Part shown: positions 1 to 12,780 of the stretch, one piece after another
Position numbering within the stretch: the stretch's first letter is position 1
How the letters are laid out: each line of letters begins with the position of its first letter
Source: Anisus vortex
Lineage: Eukaryota > Mollusca > Gastropoda > Planorbidae
DNA length: 64,000 nucleotides
Direction: 5' to 3'
Assembly: GCA_949126835.1 (NCBI GenBank)
Contig: OX421500.1
Span: 31,456,641-31,520,640 of the forward strand
Notes under the pieces: generated by a model
What the model saw: the letters and a program-made list of their open reading frames with translations, nothing else
What the model was told of the DNA's origin: nothing
Databases searched by the model: none
Program-made: the position numbers and the translations under genes

Positions 1-549
1 CAAACGCTAATTACATAATTATTTACCTCCACTATTATAAATGTATGCTTCCTAGAAGCACCATAACCCTTCTTCTAACTCATAATTGATAGAGTTAACA
101 AAGACAATAATGAAAGAGAAAAACTGAACAGAGTGCCACTGCTGTAGTAAGGCCAATCAAATCAAGGTTTAGCACATATGGAAAACTAGGATAGGCCTTC
201 TAGGCTATCGCTAAGTACTGCGAGGTCTTCTTTTGTACTGTAAGCAATCGTTTGTCTCTAACGTTATACCTTCCTATCTGTCTCTCTTCTTTCATAACAG
301 GAGGCACTATTCGCAACCTGAGACAAAAAATTTGCTAAATTGTTGTTCGCAGGTAAATCGTTCGTAACCCTAGGTACCACTGTACTTAAAAAATGTAGAA
401 ATGGCAGTAGCCGAACCTCAACCCTTCCTTGACAGGGGCCTTGTTCTATATGTTTGGTTAACTGTGTTTAAATAACATATACTTGTTAGGATCTGAGTGT
501 AGGTACACTGCCAACTAGTTAATGACTTTGATGTTTCATCTGTCTCCAG
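1..549. other. Intron or upstream gene sequence, no feature seen
   Basis: No open exon, repeat array or RNA gene could be supported here. It ends in a pyrimidine-rich stretch and CAG that serve as the 3' splice site of the first visible exon of the TBC1D5-like gene, so it is probably intron of that gene. Confidence 0.5.
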
Positions 550-3500
550 CACCAGCCTCGGCCACCTGTGTTTACTCACCAGGGAAGTATAAAGATGAGC
601 TCAAGTATGGGGGAGAGCAGTGAGAACATAAGTAGCATTACCAAAGATAATATTACCTGTAAGTTGTATTCTTGCATTACCCAAAGATAATATCACCTGT
701 AAGTTGTATTCTTACATTACCAAAGATAATATTACCTGTAAAGATAATATTACCAGCAAAGATAATATTACCTGTAAATTGTATTCTTACATTACCAAAG
801 TTAATATTACATGTAAGTTGTATTCTTACATTAGCAAAGATAATATCAACTGTAAGTTGCATTCTTACATTACCAAAGATAATATTACCTGTAAAGATAA
901 TATTACCTCTAAGTTGTATTCTTACATTACCAAAGATAATATCAACTGTAAGTTGCATTCTTACATTACCAAAGATAATATTACCTGTAAGTTGCATTCT
1001 TACATTACCAAAGATAATATTACCCGTAAAGATAAAATTATCTGTAAAGATAATATTACCTGTAAGTTGTATTCTTACATTAGCAAAGATAATATCAACT
1101 GTAAGTTGTATTCTTACATTACCAAAGATAATATTACCTGTAAGTTGCATTCTTACATTACCAAAGATAATATTATCTTTACAGGTATTATTATCTTTGG
1201 TAAAGTGTAAAGCTAATATTACCTGTAAGTTGTATTCTTACATTACCAAAGATAATATTACCTGTAAAGATAATATTACCTGTAAGTTGTATTCTTACAT
1301 TACCAAAGATAATATTACCTGTAAGTTGTATTCTTACATTAGCAAAGATAATATTACCTGTAAGTTGCATTCTTACATTACCAAAGATAAAATTACCTGT
1401 CAAGATAATATTACCTGTAAGTTGCATTCTTACATTGCCAAAGATAATATTACCTGTAAGTGGCATTCTTACATTGCCAAAAATAATATTACCTGTAAGT
1501 TACATTCTTACATTACCAAAGATAATATTACCTGTAAAGATAATATTACCTGTAAAGATAATGTTACCTGTAAGTTGCATTCTTACATTACCAAAGATAA
1601 TATTACCTGTAAGTTGCATTCTTACATTACCAAAGATAATATTACCTGTAAAGATAATATTACCTGTAAGTTGTATTCTTACATTAGCAAAGATAATATT
1701 ACCTGTAAGTTGTATTCTTGCATTACAAAATATGATATTACTGTACCTTTAAGCCACATTCTTACATTACCAATGCTAATGGTCACTAGTAACTGACATT
1801 GTCGGGGCCTTAATAGTCTTTATTTATTAATATAATATTACCTTCAACAGTACCAGTTAACCTAATTAAATCATTAGGGTGAATATGTTTGTTTTTTTGT
1901 CTAAATTTTCTTAAATTTTGGGAAATGTTTTACAGTAAGAACCTTGTCCTTGAAAATTGGGCTGGGATCCTTTTGTGTAGCTCATATTAGCTCATATATC
2001 TCATAAACCTTGTCATCTAATAGTTAGAAATAGTTATTTTGTGTGTACTTGTGTTTATCAATGAATGCACATAGATCAAATGGTTCATGATTTAACCATC
2101 CATGTTTAAAAGTGCCCATGAAGGCTGTAACTGTAAGTAAATATTGAGACATCAAATCATTTTTTAAAACCAAAACCTTTTCCTTAGCGTCCCATCATCA
2201 AGGTCAGAAACGGCACAACACAAGTTTGGGCGGCTTCTCTTCTTTTTCTCGTAAGTTCAGCCGGCCCAAAACTTTGTCTGTGCCCAAGTCATCTAGCGAG
2301 CCAATGAACTTGCAGACAGACATCTCCCCGGGTAACAGTTTGGCAATGCTTTTTCTTCTGTTTTTGTTTTCTAATTGTTGGTTTATCACTGTTTCAGTTT
2401 AGTTTCAGCTTAGTTTCGGCTTAGCTTGCTTTGTTGAAGTAGACTTAATTTGCTTGTATTTTCTTTTGCATCTGGCAAATTCTTATGAACATTTAAACTT
2501 TTTATGCTTTTATGTTACTCTTTTTTTTGGTGTTTATTTCTAATTGTTGACCTCTGTATTGTTATGATTAAGGCTTAGCAGTATAAGCTTATTTAGTGTA
2601 GACGGCAATCAGGGTCAGATAACTCTGACTGTGTTATAGTGATATCTACAGGCCTAGCCTTAGACTAAATTCAAGAATCGTGCCAATCATAAGAAACCAC
2701 TCAACAATACACAGAACTGGGTGTTACAATATTTTGTTTTGCCGCATGCAGTTTTTGTGTTTTTCATGTTTATTTAACAATGCTGCAGTGTTAATAACGT
2801 TATTTATTTTGCATGCTTGATCTTCATTGTTATAATTGTCATCAGACTCATTGACCTGATCTATTTTCTTACTTCCTTAATCATGTATGCTTTGTCGTAA
2901 TTTTTCAATACTGCACTTCTTAACCATCGTTATGTTTCTGTTGCCAACTCTTAAATCTGCTAAGAGCTAATTTTCCTTTTTGTTTCATTCGTTTTTTTAT
3001 CAATATTTATAGCTGCGTCATTCAATATGTAAATGTCTTGAATACAGGATTGTGGTGCAGACTTTTTTTTTAGGCCACCTTTGTTCCAGACATACTTTTA
3101 AAAACTCAAGCACTGGCCCTCGACTTTAAGGAATGATTTAAACGACTTTAATGATCAGAGTTAATGTAAATCAGCTTTGATCTGCAACATTTAGAGTGTC
3201 CTGGTAGAAATTAAATACTGCAACATAAGGGGTTAAAAAATTTCAATTTTAACTCATGCCAATGGAAAAAAAATTAATTTAAAAATAGACATTTAAAAAT
3301 GTATATTAATATAAAGTTCAGAAAGAAATTTTAACCAGCTCCATGATCAGCAGGGTTCATATGAATTGGATAAGTTTGGAAAAACTGATCAAGGTTTGGG
3401 AATTTGGCTAAAATGAACAAAATCGTGTGAACATTACTTTTTAAAATTGTATTAACAGTATTAGTATTACTATAACCATGTTATTGAATTATTTGAGGAG

Positions 3501-6500
3501 TCAACTCCCACAAAAAATTTTTTATATTAAATAACATCCACCCACATTTTGTTATTTGGACTACCTCTTGTCAGTAGGCTAATCATTACAAAATTTCACA
3601 CATGCCAGTAAAAACTGTTTTGTGAATTTTTCAATAGGTTTGGGAATTTAAAAAAGATTATAGATTGAGAAATGTTCGGGCAAAAAAAACTCCTTGTACT
3701 TGTTTATACCTGATCCTGATGTTCAAAGCTCTGTTCCACAACCCTAGTTGAATCACTTTCATTTGTTGTTGTTTTTATTTCAAATATAGACTTGTTTATA
3801 TTTAAAAGCTACTCTAAGTGTAATAATTGAGTATGTTGCTTTATTTGACTGTGACATGTAGATGAATTAATTGACATCACTTTCATCTTTCAACTCTTCT
3901 TTACTCTGTTTCATGAATAAAAAAATATTTTTTTTAACACAATCCATTGAAATCATTTTGCGAGATAGTTTTCAAGACACTCAAACTCAAAGCTTTATGT
4001 AATCCAGCTCGTCAATCTCATTTGTTGTAATTCCACAGACACATCCAACAATCCCATTGGTTCAACTGTGAGCCTATCCCAGGTGGAGGAGTCCATGTTT
4101 CGGCATACCCCTTCGTCGGCCAGCCTTGCTAGGATGGAAACTAGCAATTTGAGGTCAGCGCAGTCCAGCCCTGGGGTGCACCCTTCCAGCATTTTCCCAA
4201 TGACACCAGGTAAAAAGTTTCTAGATATTGGAGATTTGACAAAAATATCTGACAGCACAAACATGGCTGTACATCATTTTGTTTGTTTGTTTTATGCATT
4301 TAGTTCTTATTTGATTTGATACTCTTATGTTCATCACAAACGGGGGGGAGGGGGGGGGTTACTTTAACTACTAATTGCATTTGTTTTTGGTGTGTTGTCT
4401 AATTACGAAAAAAGTCTGTGTTTGTTTTAGTAATCTGTACAGAAATAAGGTCATTTAAAACTTAAATACATATATTCGTTTGTGAATTTTGTGTATACTT
4501 TAATAAACTTTTTATAGATTTTGAAATGATTTTATAGTAGGACTCTTGGAATAAAAAATTATTTTTTTTACTAAAAATCACAAAAAGTAAGCAGATCTAT
4601 TCTTCTTTTAAAATTGATCTGGTTTATTATAAGTCTGAACTGTTGTATATTTACTATGGCTGTATATACAGGATAAAGTGCAATCTGGTGATGCATGAGG
4701 CTATGGGAAGTTAATATTGATATAGTGTTTCTTTAGTAAAGATTATGGGCATTTCTTAATTAAGTTTTTAAAATATTTTTTGGCTATATTCTTTACATTT
4801 TTAGTTGATATACGATTGCGGCATTTATATTAGATGTGGAAAGATAATCAATTTTAACTTTAGTTGATTAGAGGGCTTATAGATGCTGAGCCGCCTTTAG
4901 TTTCCCAACTGATATCAGCTACCCAACAGCTCAATTTTGGTTTTTCTACCAGGATTTGTACCACATACCTTTTGGAATGGCACTGCCATACTCTGCCACT
5001 CTACCACCTAAGCTAGCTCCAAAAGCTGACAAATAGGTTCTACTGTAGCATAGTATTTTATTTATAAATTATATTTGTAAAAAAATAATTGTTGTTATTA
5101 TTTTGTTATCCCATAGATGATGCCTCTATTACCAGTAGTCCGCCTCTACCTGGGGGAAAGTCTAGAGGCAGACAGAAGAAAATGACCAAACTGGTATTGA
5201 AACTATTATTCTATTGTTTACCTTTGTGTAATGTTTATTGTGTTCATGTGCAAGAAAGCATTTTAGATAATGTCTGTGCTCAATTTTTTTATATTTTTTT
5301 TATAATTGATGGAGAAATAATTTCTTTCTCATTTAAAAAAAAATCATTAAACAGGAGAGAGAACTCCAAGAACAAATTAGCCGTCTGCAAGGTGAACAGA
5401 ATGACCAAAACTCTATGTGCCGTTACTGCGCTAGTAAACTTGATGTGCACATTAGTAAGAAGTTGTTTTTTTTTTCATGAAAAGTATTATTGTTCTATAG
5501 ATATTTTATAAAACTAAAACAAATGTAGAACATGGAAAGTAATCATATTTGCAGATAATATTTTGACTCCTTAGGAAAAACTGAAATGGATAAAACAAAA
5601 TTGAACTCTTTTTTTTATTTTTCAGGTCGACTGCAACAAGAATTGTCTAAACAAAGTTTTGCTATTGATGATGATATTATGGTTTCCTTAGCTGGACTTA
5701 AGTTGGTAAATGAAATTACAATTCTACACACATTTAATCTACATGAACTAACAGAAGCATATTGCTCATTGCATTAAATGTCCAAGAGCAGGTTATGACC
5801 CCTGCAAGAAATCATCAATGTTTCTGATTTCTTTCAAATTCCACGTCATCTCTCTTTCTCGCATTATTGATTTGTGGCAACCACTCTCCTTATCTGTCCT
5901 CAGTATTTCTTTCAATGTTCTTCTTCTATTCTCTTGATCCTCTTTGCATAACTCAACTTTCACAGCCTTTTTCATGGTTACACCTTATAGTAAATGTTCA
6001 TAGACTTCCTGCTAACACACACCCACCCACCCAAACACACCTGCTTTTATCAGCACTGTCATACCTTGCAGGACATATTTTTAATAACAATATGTTCACT
6101 CATAATATTACTATCCACTTGATCAAGGGAGAAAACTATTAAATTGTTGTCTGTAACCATCTTTTAATTATCTAGTTAGTTTCTTCGTTTATTTGCCAAA
6201 TATTACATGCTCTCACACTATGTATGTATTGTTATTTATTAATTTTGTAGTTAAACATTGCTAATTACGGTAATCACTTTTCATTGACTCAGGTTCGTGA
6301 CATACTGAATGGAACTCTGAAGTTTTCCCAGAACATTGCGGCTGATGACGAGGAAATCCAGATCAATGATGAGTACTACGGGAATCAAAATGGAGACACC
6401 AGCATTGCCTCCCCTGACTCTGACATCCTGCTGGGTGCCACCTCCTGCATGGACGATGATGTCAAGATGTCCAGGAGCCACAAGGCCGGGCTGTTTTACA

Positions 6501-7150
6501 TGAGCAGTGAGGATGCAAGCTCTCTTGATTCCGGAACTCCTTCCGTTCAGGGCAGCAAGGCCAAGGGTCCTGGAGATCAGGCTCTCGACTGTACAACCGA
6601 GGGAGACTCTGGCATCCAAGACAAGAAGTCTTCAGTTGAGAAAGTCACTAATGTTTCAACCGCTGGCAGTGGTGGGCAGTTCACTTCAAAGATCAGAAGT
6701 CTTTTTAAATCTGAGCCGGGAGGTCAGAAGGCCGCACCCTCTGCTCACACCGGACGGGCTGCTCAAGCAACCAGCTGGTCTGGTTCGGCGGCCGCTCTCG
6801 ATTCCCCCACGCACCAGTCCTCTGTGAGAGGCAAGCCCGGAGAGAAATCTGGCCAGCGCCCTGGCCAAGCGGAGAGGGAGATGATGTCGTTCGACTCCAG
6901 GCCCCGGGCCTGCTCCAACCTGGAGACCCAGTCGCAGTACTGGCCAGACTTTACAGATGCGATGGCTGCGCCGTGGTACTCTAAGGAGGGGCACCATGGG
7001 GTCAGAGTCAGTGGGTCCAGGAAAAGGGAGGAGCACCAGGTGAGAGAGAGATCCAAAAGTCAGCCTTCGACTTATTCCATGGTGTACGGGCAGGATGATG
7101 ATGTGAATCCTTTGTACAGGTTACATTATCATGACCATTTGGACAACTAG
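550..7150 (+). CDS. TBC1D5: TBC1D5-like Rab GTPase-activating protein, C-terminal exons (5' partial)
   Basis: Seven exons fit: 550-658, 2188-2331, 4039-4209, 5117-5193, 5355-5454, 5626-5705 and 6293-7150 (stop TAG). Each has AG/GT borders and the phases agree (1,1,1,0,1,0), giving 512 residues. The TBC catalytic domain is not in the window. The visible part is the Ser/Pro-rich tail and a C-terminal helical segment. The run across the 5705/6293 junction (SLAGLKL then VRDILNGTLKFSQ, followed by an acidic stretch and EYYGNQNG) resembles, from family knowledge, the tail of vertebrate TBC1D5. A C-x2-C pair (MCRYCASKL) precedes it. TBC1D5 acts on Rab7 with retromer and in autophagy. The first exon could instead end at 631, which keeps the same phase; 658 was preferred because its donor reads GTAAGT. 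The 5' part of the gene must lie to the left. Assignment rests on remembered similarity, so moderate certainty. Confidence 0.72.
636..1770. repeat. Minisatellite, 39-bp and 18-bp units, overlapping an exon/intron border
   Basis: Tandem units read ATTACCAAAGATAATATTACC then TGTAAGTTGYATTCTTAC (39 bp), mixed with an 18-bp short form GTAAAGATAATATTACCT. About twenty copies carry CCTGTAAG. The first unit contains the preferred donor of the preceding exon (GT at 659). Unit lengths are multiples of three, so long frames stay open on both strands; these are not genes. One short inverted segment (about 1159-1201) makes a palindrome within the array. Confidence 0.95.
2332..4038 (+). other. Intron of the TBC1D5-like gene
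   Basis: AT-rich intron between exons ending at 2331 and starting at 4039. No repeat array or conserved coding segment seen. Confidence 0.6.
4930..5025 (-). repeat. tRNA-derived SINE head
   Basis: Read on the minus strand there is an A-box-like TAGCTTAGGTGGTAGAGTGG followed about 40 bases later by a B-box-like GGTACAAATCC. This is the layout of a pol III promoter in a tRNA-derived SINE. It sits in an intron. Not a functional tRNA: no convincing cloverleaf ends are seen. Confidence 0.55.
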
Positions 7151-7580
7151 CAGCTTCCCCCTTTATTGCAAGACACCAGCCACTTACCAAGTATTAGTAA
7201 TATTATTACTGCTATTTATAGTCAATATAATCTTGACATGGGAATAAGGAATGAAAAAGAACACATTACCATCACAAAATCAATCATAGTTTGGGGAATT
7301 CACAAAGGATGCAATGCTTTTGTATTATGATATCAGATAAGCTATATTTTTTAACCAGTGATTTATTGTGACACTTTGTTTTAAATTCATATATTTATTA
7401 TAAGTAACCTTGTGTTTCAGGGTCCAATGATTGGCTGTTGTTGTTTTTTTTGTTGATTATTTTATTGGAACTAATTTTTTTCCTATTCATGTAAATTTCA
7501 ATGTGACCATCATCAAATGTTGATTTCTTAATAAATTTTTTTTTGGAGTGTGTAGAAATAAATGTTCTGTCATTGTTTCA
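7151..7580 (+). other. 3' UTR and poly(A) signals of the TBC1D5-like gene
   Basis: Two AATAAA hexamers lie at 7530-7535 and 7557-7562. The second is followed by a T/G-rich stretch, as expected for a cleavage site shortly after. The UTR would be about 420 bases. Confidence 0.6.
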
Positions 7581-7793
7581 TAACTAACTGTTCATATTGT
7601 GAAGATCACAGCTTTTGGTTGAGTAGCGTCCAAGCGTTTCCCAAACACCGTGTCACAAAAAGACAGAGAAAGTTCACAATTAAAATCCAATTTTTGTACT
7701 AGCTATATACATAAAATAGTATATTCAATTCAAGTCATTTTTAAAAAAATATTTTTTATCTACTTTCCTAGAGTATAGATATCATTGTTTAAT

Positions 7794-8086
7794 CTAAGAC
7801 TATATATAATAAGATGGGCTGCTTGATCTATTTTTAGAACTTATATGTTCTTTTTCTGTGCACATCCAATAACGCTGTCTTAAATTACTTCTACGCTCCT
7901 TCGTTTGACTAAATGTTTCCGCTGTATACAACTTTTGATTTTAACTTTTCATTGAGAAAATCATAGGGATTTTACAAAACGGAAGTGTAATGTGCAAAAG
8001 GCAATTGGAAATTCCAAAAAGAATTCATTCTAGTCATCCAATAGCAGAAATATTAAAGCAAGCGGTCCATCTTATTATAGTCTTTG
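7794..8086. mobile_element. MITE family A, copy 1
   Basis: About 293 bp with terminal inverted repeats related to CAAAGACTATAATAAGATGG. Left flank GTTTAAT and right flank GTTTTAT match at 6 of 7 bases, consistent with a 7-bp target duplication. Related copies lie at 39461-39858 and 42489-42757. Confidence 0.8.
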
Positions 8087-8259
8087 GTTTTATTTAAAAT
8101 ATGAAAATTGTATGGACATACATTTCTATTAGAATGGATGAAAAAAATGTTAGTGGGATCACAAAGCAGAAGTATACATATAATCCAGTCATGAAATAAA
8201 TAATAAGTTTGGGAAATGCTGACCGTGTCTTTTTTTTTTTGCTTGTTTCAGCCATGCTG

Positions 8260-8335
8260 TATCTATTTGAAAATGTGATAACAGATATGTCTGTATTTAT
8301 ATCTGAAAACAGATATGTCTGTATTTATATCTGAT
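8260..8335. repeat. Two-copy tandem repeat, about 29 bp
   Basis: ACAGATATGTCTGTATTTAT occurs twice in succession, each copy followed by ATCTGA. Each unit contains a short palindrome (ACAGATATGTCTGT). Confidence 0.7.
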
Positions 8336-8515
8336 GAGGTCATGATGTTGTGATATCTTTTCTTGGTCATTCTTACTTTTTTTTTTTTTTTTTAATGTAA
8401 AATATTTTATGTTCTTGTATTGAGTGGATTGAGGACAATAGTCCTCTTGTTTCTCCAACATTAGGAGTATGTTTTTGTTGTAAAAGGTTTATTGAAACTG
8501 AAGAATTAAAAATAA

Positions 8516-9592
8516 ATACATGTAAACACTGAGCTATATATACATGGAGTGCCCAAGCAATTAAAATGGAGAATGAAAAAGAGGAGAAAATGCGGACTTT
8601 TAAATATAGATAAGTGCACTCACTGTATGGCACTAAGCTATATATACATAGAAGTACCGAAACTTTAATAACTTTTCGTAATTGTGTCATTGAAATTTGA
8701 TAAAAATGAACTCTTTTATGCTGAACATACATTAGGCCTATATATATTTATATATAGGCTACTCTCTTGTACGAGTAAATTGTGTTAATTTTAATGAGTA
8801 GCGGATTCATTACGTCAAAAGATGAAATGGTTGATGATTTTTATGGATAATGCTTTGAATACCATCTATATATATAATATATATATATACTGAGTTAGTA
8901 ATTTTAATGAATATTTATTAATTAGACATGTATATATATAGCTCAGTGACATACAGTGCACTTGTCTATATTTAAAAGTCTGCATTTTCTCCTACAATTT
9001 AATAGGGCGTTTGCAATCACGTGGCAAAAAGCAGGTGATTTTTGTTTACTTTGTGTAGTGGTGTACAATGGCCGCTGTATTAATAAAGTTTCATATAGGC
9101 TCGAGCTTTTTTTAAAATGATGTTTTGTGTTTTAAGTCTTATTACGATTTAAGCAGTATTAGACATAGATCATAGATGATGTGAACCTATTAGTGACTTG
9201 ACTAGATATTCACCAACACTATCACTTGGCATCGTAGCTGCCCTACTTGGCCATTAGCCCATTACTTAGCCTAGCCTACGAAACATTAAAAGTGTGGGCC
9301 TATAAATTGGGCGTAAAATGTTGAAAATCGTTGGGAAAATACCATGTCAGGCTTTCTCTTGTACTAGGAAAATGATCTACTACTATTTACCTCCTTATTT
9401 TTTAGTACGATAGCCAATATTCATATGTGAATTTGGCATGATAAAGAACAACTTCGCCATATTTGTTCCTCAAGTGGCTTCTATTTACAAATGACGTCAC
9501 TAAAAAAACTTAAGCTCCGCCTATTGCAAACGCTCTATTGCTTGAGCACTCCATATATATATATATATATATCTCAGTGCATGTAAATACAT
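8516..9592. repeat. Long imperfect inverted repeat (fold-back)
   Basis: The left arm, 8516-8651, is found in reverse orientation as the right arm, 8930-9000 plus 9537-9592. Shared blocks include GAGGAGAAAATGCGGACTTT and the block GTGCCCAAGCAATTAA (GTGCTCAAGCAAT on the right). The right arm is interrupted by a separate MITE. The central loop is AT-rich with TA microsatellites. Frames across it are not genes. Confidence 0.8.
9002..9539. mobile_element. MITE family B inserted in the fold-back right arm
   Basis: About 540 bp with inverted ends ATAGGGCGTTTGCAAT and ATTGCAAACGCTCTAT. It splits the right arm of the surrounding inverted repeat, while the left arm keeps the unsplit sequence CAAGCAATTAAAATGGAG. 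The overlap left at the insertion is only 2-3 bases (AT or AAT). No coding capacity is seen. Confidence 0.75.
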
Positions 9593-12555
9593 AGTTTCTA
9601 TGTTTACAAATTGATTAATTTTTTTTCAAATACTCTTTGTTGTGAACAATTTTTATATTTGAATACCTGTAACCTTTCCTTTTTTTTTTTGTGGGCAAAA
9701 AACTGTTCAATTAAGGTGAAGAAAACAGTGGAAACAATATCTTGATGAGATTAATTGCAAACAAAACAAAAATATTTTAAACACTCTTAATGAAATTTAG
9801 ATACCAAGGTTATTTGCCAGACTTGTGCCCCACTTCTCTGTAAGCTAGAAAATGAGCCTATTTTTCTAGTTCTAGTTTGTGTTCAGTATAGTTATATGGA
9901 ACATATCTGCACCATACTGGACACTGAGATTTTTTTAATAAAGAGTTATGAATAGCAACCAAAGAACAAAGTTTAACAAGTCAAATTTCATTCCTGGGTA
10001 GTAGACATCTCCAACCATTCCTCAGTAGCCATTAGTAATTGAATAACTCTTACTCTTATAGTCCTGGGCGCGTCTATAGTCATCAACCTAATTCTTTCCC
10101 TCCATCCCGGTCACGTGTATATTCCTCAAGGAAGGATGTGTAGACTGACTCCAGGAGAAATTAAAATTATTGCTTGCTGTTAGGCTCATTGTCCCATTCA
10201 ATTTAAGATGACATTGAACATCAATGTTATCGTCTCTGTACTCTGTCCATGTAAAAGTCTGAATCTTATGTTTTCATCATTACAAACAAATGAACAGATG
10301 TGTTCTACCATATTGTGCAATGCATTTTTTTTATAGTGTAAACATTATAAAAAAAACGTGTGTGTATATAGTATACAGTTGACATTAGTTAAAACGTTGT
10401 TTCTGATTTTAGTCAAGTCAATATATTGAAGAATGCATTTATCTCATTAGGTGATATGAACCGTAGTTGGTTTTTCTGATCCAATCCTTGTGTGTATATT
10501 TTCAAATGTAAACAAATTTTTTAGTAGTAATTACGACTTTAGCATCATTAACCTGGAGAGTTTAGAGAGCATTAGTATACCTAGTTAGTAGACATAACTC
10601 TGTTACATATTCAAAAACTGGTGTGCTTGTGTTAATTATAATTCATGTTAAAGCTATGTGCAGAATTTCTCAGTAAACTGTTTATGTAGACAGAGAATCA
10701 ATTAGTGTTTAGAAAGTCCAGTGAGTGTCCAGAGACCAGAACATTGACACAGTGCAGTGAATGCACCAGCATTAAAGGTGCTAGTCTGCACTTCACGTCT
10801 TTGTCTATTAATGTTGTTGTTGTTTTTTTGCTAAGGGTGATATTTCTTTATATATATATATACCGGTAGTTTACAAGTGGACCGCTTGTAAAAACCTGTT
10901 ACTTTGACCCCACCAAGCCTAAGAGCCGCAGTGAATATTGTGCGCCACACACATTTTCTGGCATGGTATGTTGGTCTCCTGCAGATGGGACAGGGGTGAG
11001 TCTGCGTTGAGATTTCCTTTCTATATTCTCTGTCAGTCAAACATTGCGGTGCAGCTGTTCCACCTCAAATTTGTTTGGACCTAGACTAGTGTCCACTTTT
11101 TACTTTGACGATGGTTTATATAAGCCTTTGTATTCCCCCTCCTCCGCACCAACTTGTATATCAATCCTGTGCAAACTTGGGCACCAGGATAAAGACAGAC
11201 ATGTATTTGAAATGAGAACAATCATTGTCATGTACAAAATAAATGTTTCAGGAAAACCCCTAAAAAATAAAATTAAAACCTTTCCCAAAAAACTTGCAGG
11301 AAATGTGTGGGTTTTTTTTTTCATATTTTATTATGTTGCATTATTATTTATTCTTTTTTTACGCCAATACCCTATATATGTAAGATACCTTATAATGATC
11401 ATGTGTTAAAGTTGGATGTTTCTGTCTGATTAGTTGTTACTGGTCTGTGTTTCTTGATTGTTTTTGTGGTGTTTTTTTATCTTTCCTGTTTTGCTCAAAT
11501 TATTTCTTTACTTTAAAAAAAAACAACTAATATATCTGAAAATAAAAATCTATTTTAGAAATCAGTTATTTGTTTTTGATGGTTCATTTGACAGAATATA
11601 ATTAATAATATATAGTTCTTGTATAAGATAAGATAAACTATAAAAGTGGCAGGATACAGTTACAATCTGAACAAAACATCTAACAGAACAGTAGTTATAC
11701 AGAAAGTCAGGAAAATTTAAAGGCTGTTTGTTGAAGGCATCAAATGAAAGAAAATCCAAAGAAAATAACTTTAGGTTACTGTATTCAGTTTGTTCTTTTT
11801 GTAGTTGCCAAAGTATCTTTTTGTATTTTTATTACAGTTTTTGTCTGCTAACTTTAGCATACTTTAACAAAATTTAATAAGGACCGCCTGGAAAAATGTG
11901 CACCTTGTGTGTTTTTTATTTAAATATTTTAGCACAAATTTCTGGCAACCCACCGACCAGCTCTGTGGCATCACCATGACAAGAAAAAATATATAAATTT
12001 AGTATGTACGTAAACTTTGTAGCCTACCTAGTAAACTTTGTACCTACGTAAACTTTTGTACCAATAGATCAAATGTCCTACAGTTTCTAGCCAACACAAA
12101 AACAAACTCAAATGTATGCAGTTTTCTTTTTATACTTTATTAATGCTTGGATGCCACTAGAGATGTTTGTGATTCAACGGGGATAAAGTAATTACAATTT
12201 TGATTTTAATGTTTCTTATCACTCGCTTTCTCTGTATCTGAGTATAGCAATGCAGGACTAGACTGAAACCACAGATGTTCGTGGGACACAATAATCTTCT
12301 TTATAGAACGAGCGTTTGTAATGTACAAGATAGTAAGATAAGATAATGCTAATAAGGCATAATTTTAAGCTTATTCACGTGTCTGGGGGCAGTGCCCTCA
12401 CATATGGGGGAGGCAGAGGGGGGAATATGCCCGGGGGCGACACTTCCAGGGGGGGGGGGGGTCAAATGTAGTCCAAATATAGCACTAAACAAACAGTTAC
12501 AGTATGCAAGGGGGCGGCGCTGAAACTTTTGCCCTGTGGTGCTACATAAGCTTGT
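9593..12555. other. Intergenic, AT-rich
   Basis: No gene supported. A degraded relative of the 81-bp palindromic-ended element (see 14783-14863) is visible around 10044-10085, recognised by GTCCTGGGCGCG and a TAACTCTTA end. A 69-codon open frame on the minus strand at 10831-11040 contains C-x2-C but no family could be recognised. Confidence 0.5.
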
Positions 12556-12780
12556 AAAAGCTCTTTCTGGGAGGTATCTCTAAGTCTATCCAGCTCTGAC
12601 ATGCAGTAGTTCCCCAACTACTGTATGGAGTAAGGTGGCTGTGTATTAAATTGTGCTCATGACTATAAGTAGGTAGGCCCCCTATATAGCCTAGAGATAC
12701 AGTAGTTGGGGGTGAGTAAGGCAGATGTGCATTAAATTGTGCTGATGACTATAAGTAGGGCCTATATAGACTAGTCACAG
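12556..12780. repeat. SINE core fragment followed by about 100-bp tandem duplication
   Basis: 12565-12605 carries TAAGTCTATCCAGCTCTGAC, a block of the SINE family seen at 58201-58457. After it a segment containing TATTAAATTGTGCTCATGAC and ACTATAAGTAGG is repeated with changes about 100 bases later. Confidence 0.6.

Noticed and set aside
672..1796. Open frames of 374 and 168 codons (+) and others (-) in the first array
   Set aside because: They exist because repeat units are multiples of three and lack stops. They have no non-repeat content, and the region is intronic.
10831..11040. 69-codon minus-strand frame with PCPICRRPTYHARKC
   Set aside because: Looks slightly like a zinc-binding knuckle, but no family could be recognised and no flanking coding sequence or splice sites were found.
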